DNA of 64,000 nt, from contig NZ_QXEC01000011.1 in the NCBI RefSeq assembly GCF_003583405.1, forward strand, positions 141,085 to 205,084, read 5' to 3'. The position numbers and the translations under genes were made by a program. The first letter of the stretch is position 1, and the number at the start of each line of letters is the position of its first letter. This document shows positions 56,032 through 64,000 of the stretch, piece by piece. The DNA comes from Micromonospora radicis (GTDB lineage Bacteria; Actinomycetota; Actinomycetes; Mycobacteriales; Micromonosporaceae). A model generated the notes under the pieces. The model saw only the letters and a program-made list of their open reading frames with translations. It was not told where the DNA came from and did no database searches.

Positions 56032-57240
56032 TCAGGCGGCGGTGACCGCCGTAAGGGCCGGCTCCACCTTGGTCCACGAGGAACCCAGCTCGGCCGACTG
56101 GACCACCGCGTCCAGCACCAGCTGCACCTGCAACGCCTCGGCGAAGGACGGACTCGGGTCGGCCCCGGTCGCCACCGCCTCGATGAAGTCGCGCATCTGG
56201 TGGGTGAAGGAGTGCTCGTACCCGATGATGTGGCCCGGCGGCCACCAGGCCGACAGGTACGGGTGCTCGCTCTCGGTCACCAGGATCCGGCTGAAGCCCT
56301 GCTCGGCGACGGGCCGCGTCGCGTCGTAGTACTCCAGCTCGTTGAGCCGCTCCAGGTCGAAGGCGAGGGTGCCCAGCGACCCGTTGATCTCTACACGGAG
56401 GGCGTTCTTGCGCCCGGTGGCGAACCGCGTCGCCTCGTACGTGCCGAGGGCTCCGCCGTCGAGCCGGGCCACGAAGACCGCCGCGTCGTCGACGGTCACC
56501 GGGCCGGTGGCGGTGGCGCCGTCGGCCTGTGCGGCAAGTCCACTGGACTCGGTGGGCAGCGGGCGTTCCTTGACGAAGGTCTCGGTCACCGCGCTGACGC
56601 CGGTGATCTGCTGCCCGGTGACGTACTGGGTGAGGTCGATGATGTGCGCACCGATGTCACCCAGCGCTCCCGAACCCGACACCTCCTTGCGCAGCCGCCA
56701 GACCAGCGGGAACTGCGGGTCCACGATCCAGTCCTGCAGGTAGCTGGCCCGGACGTGCCGGATCTCGCCGAGCCGCCCGTCGGCGACCAGCTGGCGCATC
56801 AACGCCACCGCGGGTACCCGCCGATAGTTGAACCCGCACATCGAGAGCGCCCCACCGGCCCGGGCGGTGGCCGCCGCGGCGGCCATCTCCCTGGCCTCGG
56901 CGACCGTGTTGGCCAGCGGCTTCTCGCACAGCACGTGCTTGCCGGCGGCCAACGCGGCCAGGGCGATCTCGGCATGGCTGTCACCCGGTGTGCAGATGTC
57001 GACGATGTCGATATCCGGCCGGTTGACCAGCTCCCGCCAGTCCGTCGTGTGCTCCTCCCAGCCGAGCCGGTCGGCGGCCTCGGCCACCTTCCCGGCGTCC
57101 CGGCCGCAGACGGCCACCATCCGGGCCCGCGCCGGCAGGTCGTACACCCGGTTCACGGTGCGCCACGCCTGTGAGTGCGCGGCGCCCATGAACGCGTAGC
57201 CGACCATGCCGACCCGCAGTTCGTTCTCTGTCGTGGACAA
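56032..57240 (-). CDS. Gfo/Idh/MocA family oxidoreductase
   Basis: The 402-residue protein starts at TTG 57240, with GGGGGGAGA upstream. The N-terminal NAD-binding fold is RVGMVGYAFMGAAHSQAW, then VDICTPGDSHAEIALAALAAGKHVLCEKPLANTVAEA, with the catalytic Lys in CEKP. The substrate domain has SGSGALGDIGAHIIDLTQYVTG (GDxGxHxxD). Family members oxidise inositol or sugars, often at C3, which fits the keto-sugar theme of the window. It lies just downstream of the ABC importer genes, suggesting that it acts on the imported sugar. The gap to the substrate-binding gene is 23 bases. Confidence 0.92.
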   Translation of the reverse strand: MSTTENELRVGMVGYAFMGAAHSQAWRTVNRVYDLPARARMVAVCGRDAGKVAEAADRLGWEEHTTDWRELVNRPDIDIVDICTPGDSHAEIALAALAAGKHVLCEKPLANTVAEAREMAAAAATARAGGALSMCGFNYRRVPAVALMRQLVADGRLGEIRHVRASYLQDWIVDPQFPLVWRLRKEVSGSGALGDIGAHIIDLTQYVTGQQITGVSAVTETFVKERPLPTESSGLAAQADGATATGPVTVDDAAVFVARLDGGALGTYEATRFATGRKNALRVEINGSLGTLAFDLERLNELEYYDATRPVAEQGFSRILVTESEHPYLSAWWPPGHIIGYEHSFTHQMRDFIEAVATGADPSPSFAEALQVQLVLDAVVQSAELGSSWTKVEPALTAVTAA

Positions 57241-57263
57241 GGTTGGGTCTCCCCCCGGTTGTG

Positions 57264-58307
57264 TCAGAACCCGAGCTTGAGGTAGTTGCTCGCGTTCTCC
57301 TTGGTGATCGTTTCGGAGGCGAGCACGATCTCCTTGGGCACCTGGAGCTCCACCAGGTCGGACATGCCCCGGTCCTGGCCGATCAGGCGGGCCAGGGAGA
57401 TCGCCGAGGAGGCCATCGACGGGCTGTAGGTCACCGTGGCCTTGAGCACCGTGTTGTCCGCCTGGATGTCCTCCATCGCCTTCTTCGAGCCGGCGCCGCC
57501 GACCATGAAGAACTCGCTGCGGTTGGCCTGGCTGAACGCGGCCAGCACGCCGATGCCCTGGTCGTCGTCGTGGTTCCAGATCGCGTCGATCTTCGGCAGG
57601 GCCTGGAGCAGCTGGCTGGCCTCCCGCTGGCCGGAGTCGACGGTGAACTCCGCCGCCCGCCGGTTGGCCACCTTGAAACCGTGCTGGGCCAGGGTGTCGT
57701 TGAAGCCCTGGGTGCGCTCCTGGGTCAGCTCCAGCGAGTCGATACCGGCGATCTCGGCGATCACCGGGTTGCTGACGCCCTTGGCCTTGAGCTGCTCGAC
57801 GATGAAGGTGGCCGCGGCGACGCCCATGCCGTAGTTGTCGCCCTTGATCTGCAACCGGTACGCCTTGGCGTCCGGGAAGGCCCGGTCCAGGTTGACCACC
57901 GGGATGCCGGCCTGCATCGCCTCCAGGCCGAACGAGTTGAGTTCCTTGCCGTCGTGCGGCAGCAGCACGATCACGTCGGGCTTCTGCGAGATCAGCGTGG
58001 ACAGCGCCGCCCGCTGGGCGGCCGCGTCCGCGCCCGCCTCGACGGTCTTGAACTCCACGTCGGAGTACGCCCCGGCCTGCGCCTTGGCGTTGTTGGTGAT
58101 CGCGGCGATCCAGCCGTGGTCGGCGGCCGGTGCGGAGAAGCCGATGGTCACCTGCTTGCCGGGCTCGGCGTTGCCACCGCCGTCGGCCGCCTTGGTCTGC
58201 GCCTCGGTCGGCGTCTGCTGCTCGTTGCTGGTGCAGGCGGCGAGCAGTACGCCGGTGCCGATGGCCGCCCCGCCGAAGAGCAGCCGGCGGCGACTGTGCT
58301 GGGTCAT
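57264..58307 (-). CDS. Sugar ABC transporter substrate-binding lipoprotein
   Basis: The protein has 347 residues. MTQHSRRRLLFGGAAIGTGVLLAAC carries a twin-arginine start and the lipobox LLAAC, so it is a Tat-exported lipoprotein. The mature part is a periplasmic-binding-protein type 1 fold of the ribose/galactose class: TIGFSAPAADHGWIAAITNNAKAQA, IVLLPHDGKELNSFGLEAMQAGIPVVNLDRAF, VIAEIAGIDSLELTQERTQGFND and IDAIWNHDDDQGIGVLAAF. It delivers a monosaccharide or cyclitol to the permease and ATPase encoded upstream. Confidence 0.93.
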   Translation of the reverse strand: MTQHSRRRLLFGGAAIGTGVLLAACTSNEQQTPTEAQTKAADGGGNAEPGKQVTIGFSAPAADHGWIAAITNNAKAQAGAYSDVEFKTVEAGADAAAQRAALSTLISQKPDVIVLLPHDGKELNSFGLEAMQAGIPVVNLDRAFPDAKAYRLQIKGDNYGMGVAAATFIVEQLKAKGVSNPVIAEIAGIDSLELTQERTQGFNDTLAQHGFKVANRRAAEFTVDSGQREASQLLQALPKIDAIWNHDDDQGIGVLAAFSQANRSEFFMVGGAGSKKAMEDIQADNTVLKATVTYSPSMASSAISLARLIGQDRGMSDLVELQVPKEIVLASETITKENASNYLKLGF

Positions 58308-58401
58308 GACGACCTCCTGGTTATCAGTGGTGGAGAGGGATTCTGGGTGTGCTCGGCCCGGCCACCGTCGAGTCCGCTGGTGGCCTGGTGGAAAGGGGAC
58401 T

Positions 58402-59517
58402 TCAGCTGGTGGTCATCCGGTTGCGGCGGAAGAACTGGGACAGGCTGCCGAACTGGATCTGCTGGATCAGGACGGCGGCGACGATGATGCCGCCCTTGAC
58501 CATGTTCTGTGCCTCCGTGGAGAGGCCGTTGATGGCGAAGAGGTTGGTGATGGTGGCGAAGATGATCACACCGAGCAGGGAACCGATGATGGTGCCCCGC
58601 CCGCCGCTGAGCAGCGTGCCACCGATGATCACGGCGGCGATCGCGTCCAGCTCGTAGAGGTTCGCCATCGCCGCCTGGGCCGAGGTGGCCTGGGCGGTGA
58701 GCATGATGGCGGCGATACCGCAGCACAGCCCGGAGAGCGCGTAGAGCAGGAGGGTGTGCCGCTTGACGTTGATACCGGCCAGCCGGGCGGCCTCCGGGTT
58801 GCCGCCGACGGCGACCGTACGCCGGCCGAAGGTGGTGCGGTTGAGCAGCACCCAACCACCGGCGACCACCAGGGCCAGGATGTAGACCAGCAGCGGGATG
58901 CCGAGCAGGTCGTTGCTGGCGATGCCGTTGATCACGCTGCTCTGCGAGATCTGGGTCTGCTTGTCGGAGATCTCGGCGGCCAGTCCCCGGGCGGCCACCA
59001 GCATGGCCAGCGTGGCGATGAACGGCACCAGTCGCCCGTACGCGATGAGCGCGCCGTTGACCAGGCCGACCGCGATCCCGACGACGATCGCGGTGAAGAT
59101 CATGCCACCCGCGCCGAAGCTCTGCGTGGCGACCGTGGTGCACCAGACTCCGGCCAGCGCGACGATCGCGCCGACCGACAGGTCGATGCCGCCGCCGATG
59201 ATGACGAAGGTCATCCCGACGGTGACCACCCCGACCACCGAGGCGAGCTTGAGGATGCTGAGCATGTTCGCCCAGACCCAGTCGGGGTTGGCGTAGAGGT
59301 CGGAGCGGGTGGCCGCGCCGATCACGAAGAGCACCAGCAGCACCCCGATCAGGGCGAGGTTGCGCTTGGCGCCCTCACCGCCGTCGCCGTGCCACCAGGA
59401 GAGCCGGCCGGCGCCGGCCGGCGCGGCCGCGGCCCGGTGTCCGGCCGCCTCGGTCTCGGCCGGGTCCACCGGCGGTGACTGCGCGGGCAGCTTGGTCGTG
59501 GGCGGACTATCGGTCAT
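58402..59517 (-). CDS. Ribose-type ABC transporter permease
   Basis: This 371-residue membrane protein has about ten helices and a ~45-residue cytoplasmic N-terminus. It belongs to the BPD_transp_2 (RbsC/XylH) group: VVTVGMTFVIIGGGIDLSVGAIVALAG, FIATLAMLVAARGLA, and YELDAIAAVIIGGTLLSGGRGTIIGSLLG are hallmarks. It forms a homodimeric importer with the two-domain ATPase. ATG 59517 overlaps the ATPase stop by four bases, so the subunits are co-translated. The import substrate is not determined. Confidence 0.94.
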   Translation of the reverse strand: MTDSPPTTKLPAQSPPVDPAETEAAGHRAAAAPAGAGRLSWWHGDGGEGAKRNLALIGVLLVLFVIGAATRSDLYANPDWVWANMLSILKLASVVGVVTVGMTFVIIGGGIDLSVGAIVALAGVWCTTVATQSFGAGGMIFTAIVVGIAVGLVNGALIAYGRLVPFIATLAMLVAARGLAAEISDKQTQISQSSVINGIASNDLLGIPLLVYILALVVAGGWVLLNRTTFGRRTVAVGGNPEAARLAGINVKRHTLLLYALSGLCCGIAAIMLTAQATSAQAAMANLYELDAIAAVIIGGTLLSGGRGTIIGSLLGVIIFATITNLFAINGLSTEAQNMVKGGIIVAAVLIQQIQFGSLSQFFRRNRMTTS

Positions 59518-61082
59518 GCCGCTGCGCCTTCCATCAGGGACCCCGCCATCACGAGGTCGAGCACGGTGGGTTCGTCGAGTTCGTCGGCGGGGGCGGTCCG
59601 CACGACCCGCCCTTCCCGCATCACCAGGACCCGGTCGGCCAGGCCGAGCACCTCGGGCACCTCGCTGGAGACCAGCAGCACCCCGACGCCCTGTGCGGCG
59701 AGATCCCGGATCACCTGGTACAGCTCGGCCCGGGCACCCACGTCCACGCCCCGGGTGGGTTCGTCCAGCAGCAGCAGGCGGGTGCCGCCGAGCAGCCAGC
59801 GCCCGACCACCACCTTCTGCTGGTTGCCGCCGGAGAGGGTGCGCACCGGCCGGCTGACGTCGCGGGGGCGCATCTCCAGGCTCTCGGCGATCCGGTCCGC
59901 CTCGGCCCGTTCCTTCCCGACGTCGGTGAACCCGAGCCGGGCGTAGCGGGCGAACGTGGCGAGCGTGACGTTGCGGTAGATGGGTTCGCCGAGCAGCAGC
60001 GCCTGGCTCTTGCGCTCCTCGGGGGCCATGCCCATGCCGGCGCGTACGGCCGCACCGACGCTGCCGGGCGGCAGCGTCCTGCCAGCCATCCGGACGGTGC
60101 CCGCCTCGGCTCGACGCGCCCCGTAGATGGTCTCCAGCACCTCGGAGCGGCCGGAGCCGACCAGCCCGGCGATGCCGACGATCTCGCCGGCCCGGACGCT
60201 GAGCGACACGTCGGCGAACTCGCCGGACCGGCTCAGCCCCGCCACTTCGAGCAGTTCCTCGCCCGCGCCGGTGTCGGCGGGACGGTCCGGGAAGACGTAC
60301 TCGATGGTGCGGCCGGTCATCCGGGAGACCAGGTCCCGGGTCGGGGTGTCGCGGGCCGGCAGGTTCGCGGCGGTGGTCCGGCCGTCCTTGAGTACGGTCA
60401 CCCGGTCGCCGATCTCGCGGATCTCCTCCAGCCGGTGCGAGATGTAGATGACCGCGATGCCCTGCGCGGTCAGCTCCCGGATGATCCGGAAGAGGTTGCC
60501 GACCTCGTCGTGGGCGAGCACCGCGCTCGGCTCGTCCATGATGATCAGTCGGGCCTCGTGGGAGAGCGCCCGGGCCATGCTGACCACCTGCTTGCCGGCC
60601 GCCGGCAGCGCCCGGACCATCCGGCTCGGCGGGATCTCGGCGTGGCCGAGCCGACCGAGGATCTGCCGGGTACGGCGGGCCATCTGGCCGCGACGGATGA
60701 AGCCGAGGCTGCGCGGCTCGTGGCCGAGGAAGGTGTTCTCCGCCACCGAGAGATCCTCGACCAGGTCGAGTTCCTGGTAGATGGTGGCGATCCCGGCGCG
60801 CATCGCGGCCTGCGGGTTGGCGAAGTTCACCGGTTCGCCCCGCCACTGCACCAGCCCAGAGTCGGGCCGGTGCACCCCGGCGAGCACCTTGATCAGGGTG
60901 GACTTTCCGGCGCCGTTCTGCCCGAGCAGGCAGTGCACCTCACCCGCGCGGACCTCCAGCTGCACGCCGTCCAGCGCGCGTACGCCGGGAAAGGTCTTCA
61001 CCACGTCGGACAGCCGCAGCACCACCTCGCCGGCGACGGTGCCGGCGGGTGCCTCGACCAGGGGACGTCCGGTCTCGCTCAT
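59514..61082 (-). CDS. Ribose-type ABC transporter ATP-binding protein (two ATPase domains)
   Basis: The 522-residue RbsA/XylG-like protein has tandem nucleotide-binding domains. Domain 1 (about 22-260) has Walker A GQNGAGKST, signature RALPAAGKQ and Walker B LIIMDEPSAVL. Domain 2 (about 270-515) has the usual degenerate Walker A GLVGSGRSE, signature LSGGNQQK and Walker B LLLLDEPTRGVDVGA. Domain 1's signature departs from the RbsA consensus SxxxxQ, which is normal. It energises import through the permease encoded next. ATG 61082 begins MSETGRPLVEAPAGT. Confidence 0.94.
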   Translation of the reverse strand: MSETGRPLVEAPAGTVAGEVVLRLSDVVKTFPGVRALDGVQLEVRAGEVHCLLGQNGAGKSTLIKVLAGVHRPDSGLVQWRGEPVNFANPQAAMRAGIATIYQELDLVEDLSVAENTFLGHEPRSLGFIRRGQMARRTRQILGRLGHAEIPPSRMVRALPAAGKQVVSMARALSHEARLIIMDEPSAVLAHDEVGNLFRIIRELTAQGIAVIYISHRLEEIREIGDRVTVLKDGRTTAANLPARDTPTRDLVSRMTGRTIEYVFPDRPADTGAGEELLEVAGLSRSGEFADVSLSVRAGEIVGIAGLVGSGRSEVLETIYGARRAEAGTVRMAGRTLPPGSVGAAVRAGMGMAPEERKSQALLLGEPIYRNVTLATFARYARLGFTDVGKERAEADRIAESLEMRPRDVSRPVRTLSGGNQQKVVVGRWLLGGTRLLLLDEPTRGVDVGARAELYQVIRDLAAQGVGVLLVSSEVPEVLGLADRVLVMREGRVVRTAPADELDEPTVLDLVMAGSLMEGAAA

Positions 61083-61134
61083 GCCGGCCCTCCACTCCAC
61101 TGCGTGCGTTGACGATCCGTTGACTGACAGCCGG

Positions 61135-62313
61135 TCACGCCGCCTCCCCGAAGGCGAGGTCGCTGGCGAGCACGGCGGCACCGGCGACGCCGGCCCGTGG
61201 ACCCAGCTCGGAGAGCACCACCGGAAGGTTCCCGGTGGCCAGCGGCAGCGAGCGGCGGTAGACGACGCTGCGGATCTCGGCGAGCAGGACGTGCCCGAGC
61301 TGGGCCAGGCCACCGCCGATCACGATCATCGAGGGGTTGGTGAAGCTGACCAGTCCGGCGAGGACGCCGCCGACCCGTCGGCCGCCCTCGCGGATGAGCT
61401 GGATGCAGGTCACGTCCCCCTCGACGGCACCGGCGGCGACGTCCAGGGCGGTCACGGCGCCGTTGGCGGCGAGCCGTTCGGCCAGCGCGGGTGAGGCGCC
61501 GGCCCGGGCCGCGGCGGTGGCGTCCTTGGCCAGCGCGGCACCGCTGAACAGCGCCTCCAGGCAGCCGGCGTTGCCGCACGAGCAGACCGGGCCGTGCGGG
61601 TCGACCTGGATGTGGCCGATGTCCCCGGCGCAGCCGTCGGTGCCCCGGTAGACCTCGCCGCTGAGGTAGATGCCGCACCCGATGCCGGTGCCGATCTTGA
61701 CGAAGAGGAAGTCGTCGACCGAGTGGGCGACCCCGCCGTGCCGCTCGCCGATGGCCATGATGTTGACATCGTTGTCGACCACGGCCGGGCAGCCGTGCTC
61801 CCGGGAGAGCAGCTCACGCACGGGGAACCGGTCCCAGCCGGGCATGATCGGCGGGGAGACGGGCACCCCGTCGCGGAAGCTGACCGGGCCGGGTACGCCG
61901 ACGCCGACGGCGTCCAGCCGCCCGTACACGCCGTCCACCTTGGCCTTGTGCAGCAGCTCGTTGACCCGTTGCAGGGTGGCCTTGGGCCCGGTGCGGATGT
62001 CGGCCGGCTCGGCGTACGCGGCGACCGGTTCCAGCCGGCCGTTGACCACCTCGACGTCGATGGAGCTGGCGCCCAGGTCGACGGCGGCGAACCGCAGCTG
62101 CGGGTTCAGCTCGACCAGGGTGGAGCGTCGGCCGCCGCGCGAGGCCGCCTTGCCGGCCTCGGCGACGTAGCCGAGGGTGACCAGCCGTTCCAGCTCGGTC
62201 AGCAGCCGGGGGCGGGGCATCTGCAGGCGGTCGGCCAGCTCGGCCCGGGACAGCGCGCCCTCGTCGCGGAGCAACCGCAACAACCGCACATGCAGGGGGT
62301 CGGCGGTGTGCAC
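61135..62313 (-). CDS. ROK family transcriptional regulator of the sugar importer
   Basis: The protein has 392 residues from GTG 62313, with GGAGAGGTGAG upstream. The N-terminal winged helix is LLRLLRDEGALSRAELADRLQMPRPRLLTELERLVTLGYVAEA; the ROK domain has VDNDVNIMAIGE, VKIGTGIGCGIYLSG and zinc ligands CSCGNAGCLEALFSG. It is paralogous and almost collinear with the ROK protein at 39349. It is 52 bases upstream of the ATPase gene and codirectional, so it heads the regulon of importer and dehydrogenase and presumably represses it until sugar binds. Confidence 0.93.
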   Translation of the reverse strand: MHTADPLHVRLLRLLRDEGALSRAELADRLQMPRPRLLTELERLVTLGYVAEAGKAASRGGRRSTLVELNPQLRFAAVDLGASSIDVEVVNGRLEPVAAYAEPADIRTGPKATLQRVNELLHKAKVDGVYGRLDAVGVGVPGPVSFRDGVPVSPPIMPGWDRFPVRELLSREHGCPAVVDNDVNIMAIGERHGGVAHSVDDFLFVKIGTGIGCGIYLSGEVYRGTDGCAGDIGHIQVDPHGPVCSCGNAGCLEALFSGAALAKDATAAARAGASPALAERLAANGAVTALDVAAGAVEGDVTCIQLIREGGRRVGGVLAGLVSFTNPSMIVIGGGLAQLGHVLLAEIRSVVYRRSLPLATGNLPVVLSELGPRAGVAGAAVLASDLAFGEAA

Positions 62314-62336
62314 AGCTCACCTCTCCACCGGGGCTC

Positions 62337-62353
62337 GTTCACATCGATGAAAC
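62337..62353. promoter_or_regulatory. ROK-operon motif shared with the secreted dehydrogenase promoter
   Basis: GTTCACATCGATGAAAC, with the palindromic core CATCGATG, lies 24 bases upstream of the ROK start. A close variant occurs at 47063-47080 in front of the dehydrogenase/lectin gene. It is a candidate site for one regulator acting on both. Confidence 0.45.
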
Positions 62354-62427
62354 GTCGACGTGTGGTGCCCGACACAGTAGGAGGCTTCGGTGCGCGTTGT
62401 CCAGACCTTAGAACGAATCAACGCCAA

Positions 62428-62449
62428 CTTTTGCTTGATCTAACAAAAG
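62428..62449. promoter_or_regulatory. AT-rich dyad upstream of the ROK gene
   Basis: CTTTTG (62428-62433) and CAAAAG (62444-62449) flank a 10-base spacer in a stretch far AT-richer than its surroundings. ROK repressors such as NagC/Mlc/XylR bind AT-rich palindromes, so this is a second candidate operator; it could also affect the convergently placed YihY gene end. Confidence 0.45.
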
Positions 62450-62484
62450 CTACCGGACTGGTGGCTCCAACGCCGGCCGAGAGG

Positions 62485-63657
62485 TCAGGATCTACCCGGA
62501 GGGTCACCCTCCGTACGCAGTTTGCGATCGTCGCGCAGTTCGACGTACGGCTCCCGGTCGACCGGGCGCAGCCCGCCGGCGATCGCCCGGCCGCGCGCCA
62601 ACTCGGCGTCGAACTCGGCGCCGAGCAGGATCGCGACGTTGCTCAACCAGAGCCAGACCAGGAAGACGATGACGCCGGCGAGCGCCCCGTAGGTCTTGTT
62701 GTAGGAGCCGAAGTTGGCCACGTAGAGCGCGAAGGCACCGGAGACCAACAGCCACAGCAGCACCGCCAGCAGACCGCCCGGGCTCACCCAGCGGAAGCCA
62801 CCCTGCCGCGCGTTCGGTGACGCCCAGTACAGGATCGCGAACATCAGACTGACCAGGACCAGTAGCACCGGCCACTTGGCGATGTCCCACACCGTCACCG
62901 CCGTACTGCCGACGCCCAGCGCCGAACCGACGTGCTCGGCGAACCGACCGGTGAAGACCACGATCACGGCGCTGGCCAGCAGCAACACCCCGATCACCGC
63001 GGTCACCCCGACCCGGGTCGGCAGGGTCTTCCAGATCGGCCGCCCCTCGGGCACGTCGTAGATCGTGTTCGAGGCGCGCATGAAGGCCGCCACGTACCCG
63101 GAGGCCGACCAGAAGGCCGCCAGCAGACCGACGATCGCGGCCAGCCCGGCCAGCCCCCCGTTCTGCTGGGCCTGGTCGAGGGCGGCCTCGATGATCTGAC
63201 GGATGTTCTGTTCCGGCACCGCCTGCCCGACGGTGTCCCGGACCCCCTGGGTCGCGGTCGGTCCGAGCAGGCCGAGCAGCGACACCAGGACCAGCAGACC
63301 CGGAAAGATCGACAGTACGCCGTAGTAGGTGAGCGCCGCGGCCCAGTCGGTCAACCGGTCCGCGCTGAACTCCCGCATCGTGCGGCGCAGCGCCGCCACC
63401 CACTCGCCCCGGCTCAGCGCGGCAGGTCGATCAGGAGCGTCTTCGCCCGGCCGCGCACCGTCGGGCGTGGCCGCCTCGGCCGAGGCGTCCTCGCCCGGCC
63501 CCTGCCCGCCGGCCGTCGACCCGACCGACACCGCGCCACCCGAACGCCGCTCGTCCGCATCCGTGGCCGCGGTCGGCTGGTCCGCTCGGGGATACCCGGG
63601 CCCGGTCGGCCGCTCGGGACCGCGCCCACCCGGATGGGAAGCATTCTGCGAGGCCAT
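62485..63657 (-). CDS. YihY/virulence factor BrkB family membrane protein
   Basis: The protein has 390 residues from ATG 63657 (GAGGGAGGG upstream). A ~110-residue disordered N-terminus rich in Gly/Pro/Ala precedes six transmembrane helices. YihY motifs: RLTDWAAALTYYGVLSIFPGLLVLVSLLGLLG, AAFWSASGYVAAFMRASNTIYDV, NARQGGFRWVSPGGLLAVLLWLLVSGAFALYVANFGSYNKTYGALAGVIVFLVWLWLSNVAILLGAEFDAEL. The family was long misnamed ribonuclease BN; its role is unknown. It is probably monocistronic. Confidence 0.93.
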   Translation of the reverse strand: MASQNASHPGGRGPERPTGPGYPRADQPTAATDADERRSGGAVSVGSTAGGQGPGEDASAEAATPDGARPGEDAPDRPAALSRGEWVAALRRTMREFSADRLTDWAAALTYYGVLSIFPGLLVLVSLLGLLGPTATQGVRDTVGQAVPEQNIRQIIEAALDQAQQNGGLAGLAAIVGLLAAFWSASGYVAAFMRASNTIYDVPEGRPIWKTLPTRVGVTAVIGVLLLASAVIVVFTGRFAEHVGSALGVGSTAVTVWDIAKWPVLLVLVSLMFAILYWASPNARQGGFRWVSPGGLLAVLLWLLVSGAFALYVANFGSYNKTYGALAGVIVFLVWLWLSNVAILLGAEFDAELARGRAIAGGLRPVDREPYVELRDDRKLRTEGDPPGRS

Positions 63658-63717
63658 GGCCCCTCCCTCGGTTCGGTGTCGCCGCCCTGAGACATGCCCG
63701 GCCACCGGCGTCGCGTA

Positions 63718-63840
63718 ACCACCCGGCGTGGCCCGCCACCCCGACCACCCCGACCGCAACCCCGACCGCCGACCCGACCGCCACCCCAGCCACCCCGACC
63801 GCCACCCCAGCCACCCCGACCACCCCGGCCACCCCGACCC
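63718..63840. repeat. Degenerate CACCCCGACC-type low-complexity repeats
   Basis: Short imperfect repeats of CCACCCCGACC and CGACCGCCACCCC run towards the poly-C end. They may be genuine simple sequence or the start of an assembly problem. Confidence 0.6.
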
Positions 63841-64000
63841 GCCCCCCCCGCCCCCCCCACCCCCCCCCCCCCCCCCCCCCCCTCCCCCCGCCCCCCCCCC
63901 CCCCCCACCCCCCCGCCCCCCCCCCCCCCCTCCCCCGCCCCCCCCCCCCCCCCCCACACCCCCCCCCCCCCCCCTCCCGCCCCCCCCCCCACCCGTTCAC
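63841..64000. other. Poly-C tract, likely contig-end sequencing artefact
   Basis: Almost every base is C, with scattered A, T and G. Two-colour sequencers write poly-G when the signal is lost, which becomes poly-C on the other strand. No biological feature should be called here. Confidence 0.7.

Noticed and set aside
63431..64000. Gly-rich proteins in the poly-C end
   Set aside because: They are translations of homopolymer on the minus strand without real start sites.

Overview
The window comes from a high-GC, GTG/TTG-start-using actinomycete. The gene content (alditol oxidase, F420/LLM oxidoreductases, CBM20 amylase, ROK regulators, an Ebo-like operon with inositol-phosphate synthase) and the codon bias fit Micromonosporaceae, probably Micromonospora or a close relative. 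That placement is inferred from protein resemblance and was not tested. No rRNA, CRISPR array, IS element or plasmid replication gene was seen. Position 1 lies inside a gene, and the last ~160 bases are almost pure C, most likely a contig-end artefact.

Layout. 1-14 kb: end of a site-2 protease, alditol oxidase, an LLM oxidoreductase, a secreted alpha-amylase with two starch-binding domains, a YtrA-type GntR/ABC operon, a glycosidase-like pair, and a large membrane protein. 14-29.6 kb: a run of regulators with their targets. These are a MarR protein divergent from an unusual LLM-FAD oxidase fusion gene, a CPBP protease, a two-component system whose kinase carries a C-terminal domain related to the small protein encoded upstream, a LAL-type LuxR regulator, a large secreted protein of unknown function, and a MerR regulator divergent from an NTF2-like protein followed by an SDR.

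29.9-33.05 kb: a ~3 kb genomic island in the 3' end of a CAT-anticodon tRNA gene, flanked by a 45-bp repeat of the tRNA 3' half. It has visibly lower GC and carries only putative defence genes: an SRA-like/PD-(D/E)XK restriction protein and a sce7725 (beta)/sce7726 pair. No integrase is present. A tRNA-Asn gene follows.

34.6-47 kb: secreted ThuA, sorbosone-dehydrogenase-like, DUF1080 (3-keto-disaccharide hydrolase) and ricin-lectin proteins, with two sugar isomerase/epimerases and a ROK regulator. Together they suggest extracellular oxidation or hydrolysis of (keto)glycosides. Two of these genes share a 420-bp 3' segment that differs at one base.

47.2-55.6 kb: an eight-gene, tightly overlapping operon on the minus strand related to ebo metabolite-trafficking clusters: inositol-phosphate synthase, UbiA prenyltransferase, TIM-barrel isomerase, EboA, TatD hydrolase, EboE-like, phosphodiesterase and polyprenyl synthase. 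56-62.3 kb: a Gfo/Idh/MocA dehydrogenase, a ribose-type ABC importer and a second ROK regulator. 62.5-63.7 kb: a YihY/BrkB membrane protein.
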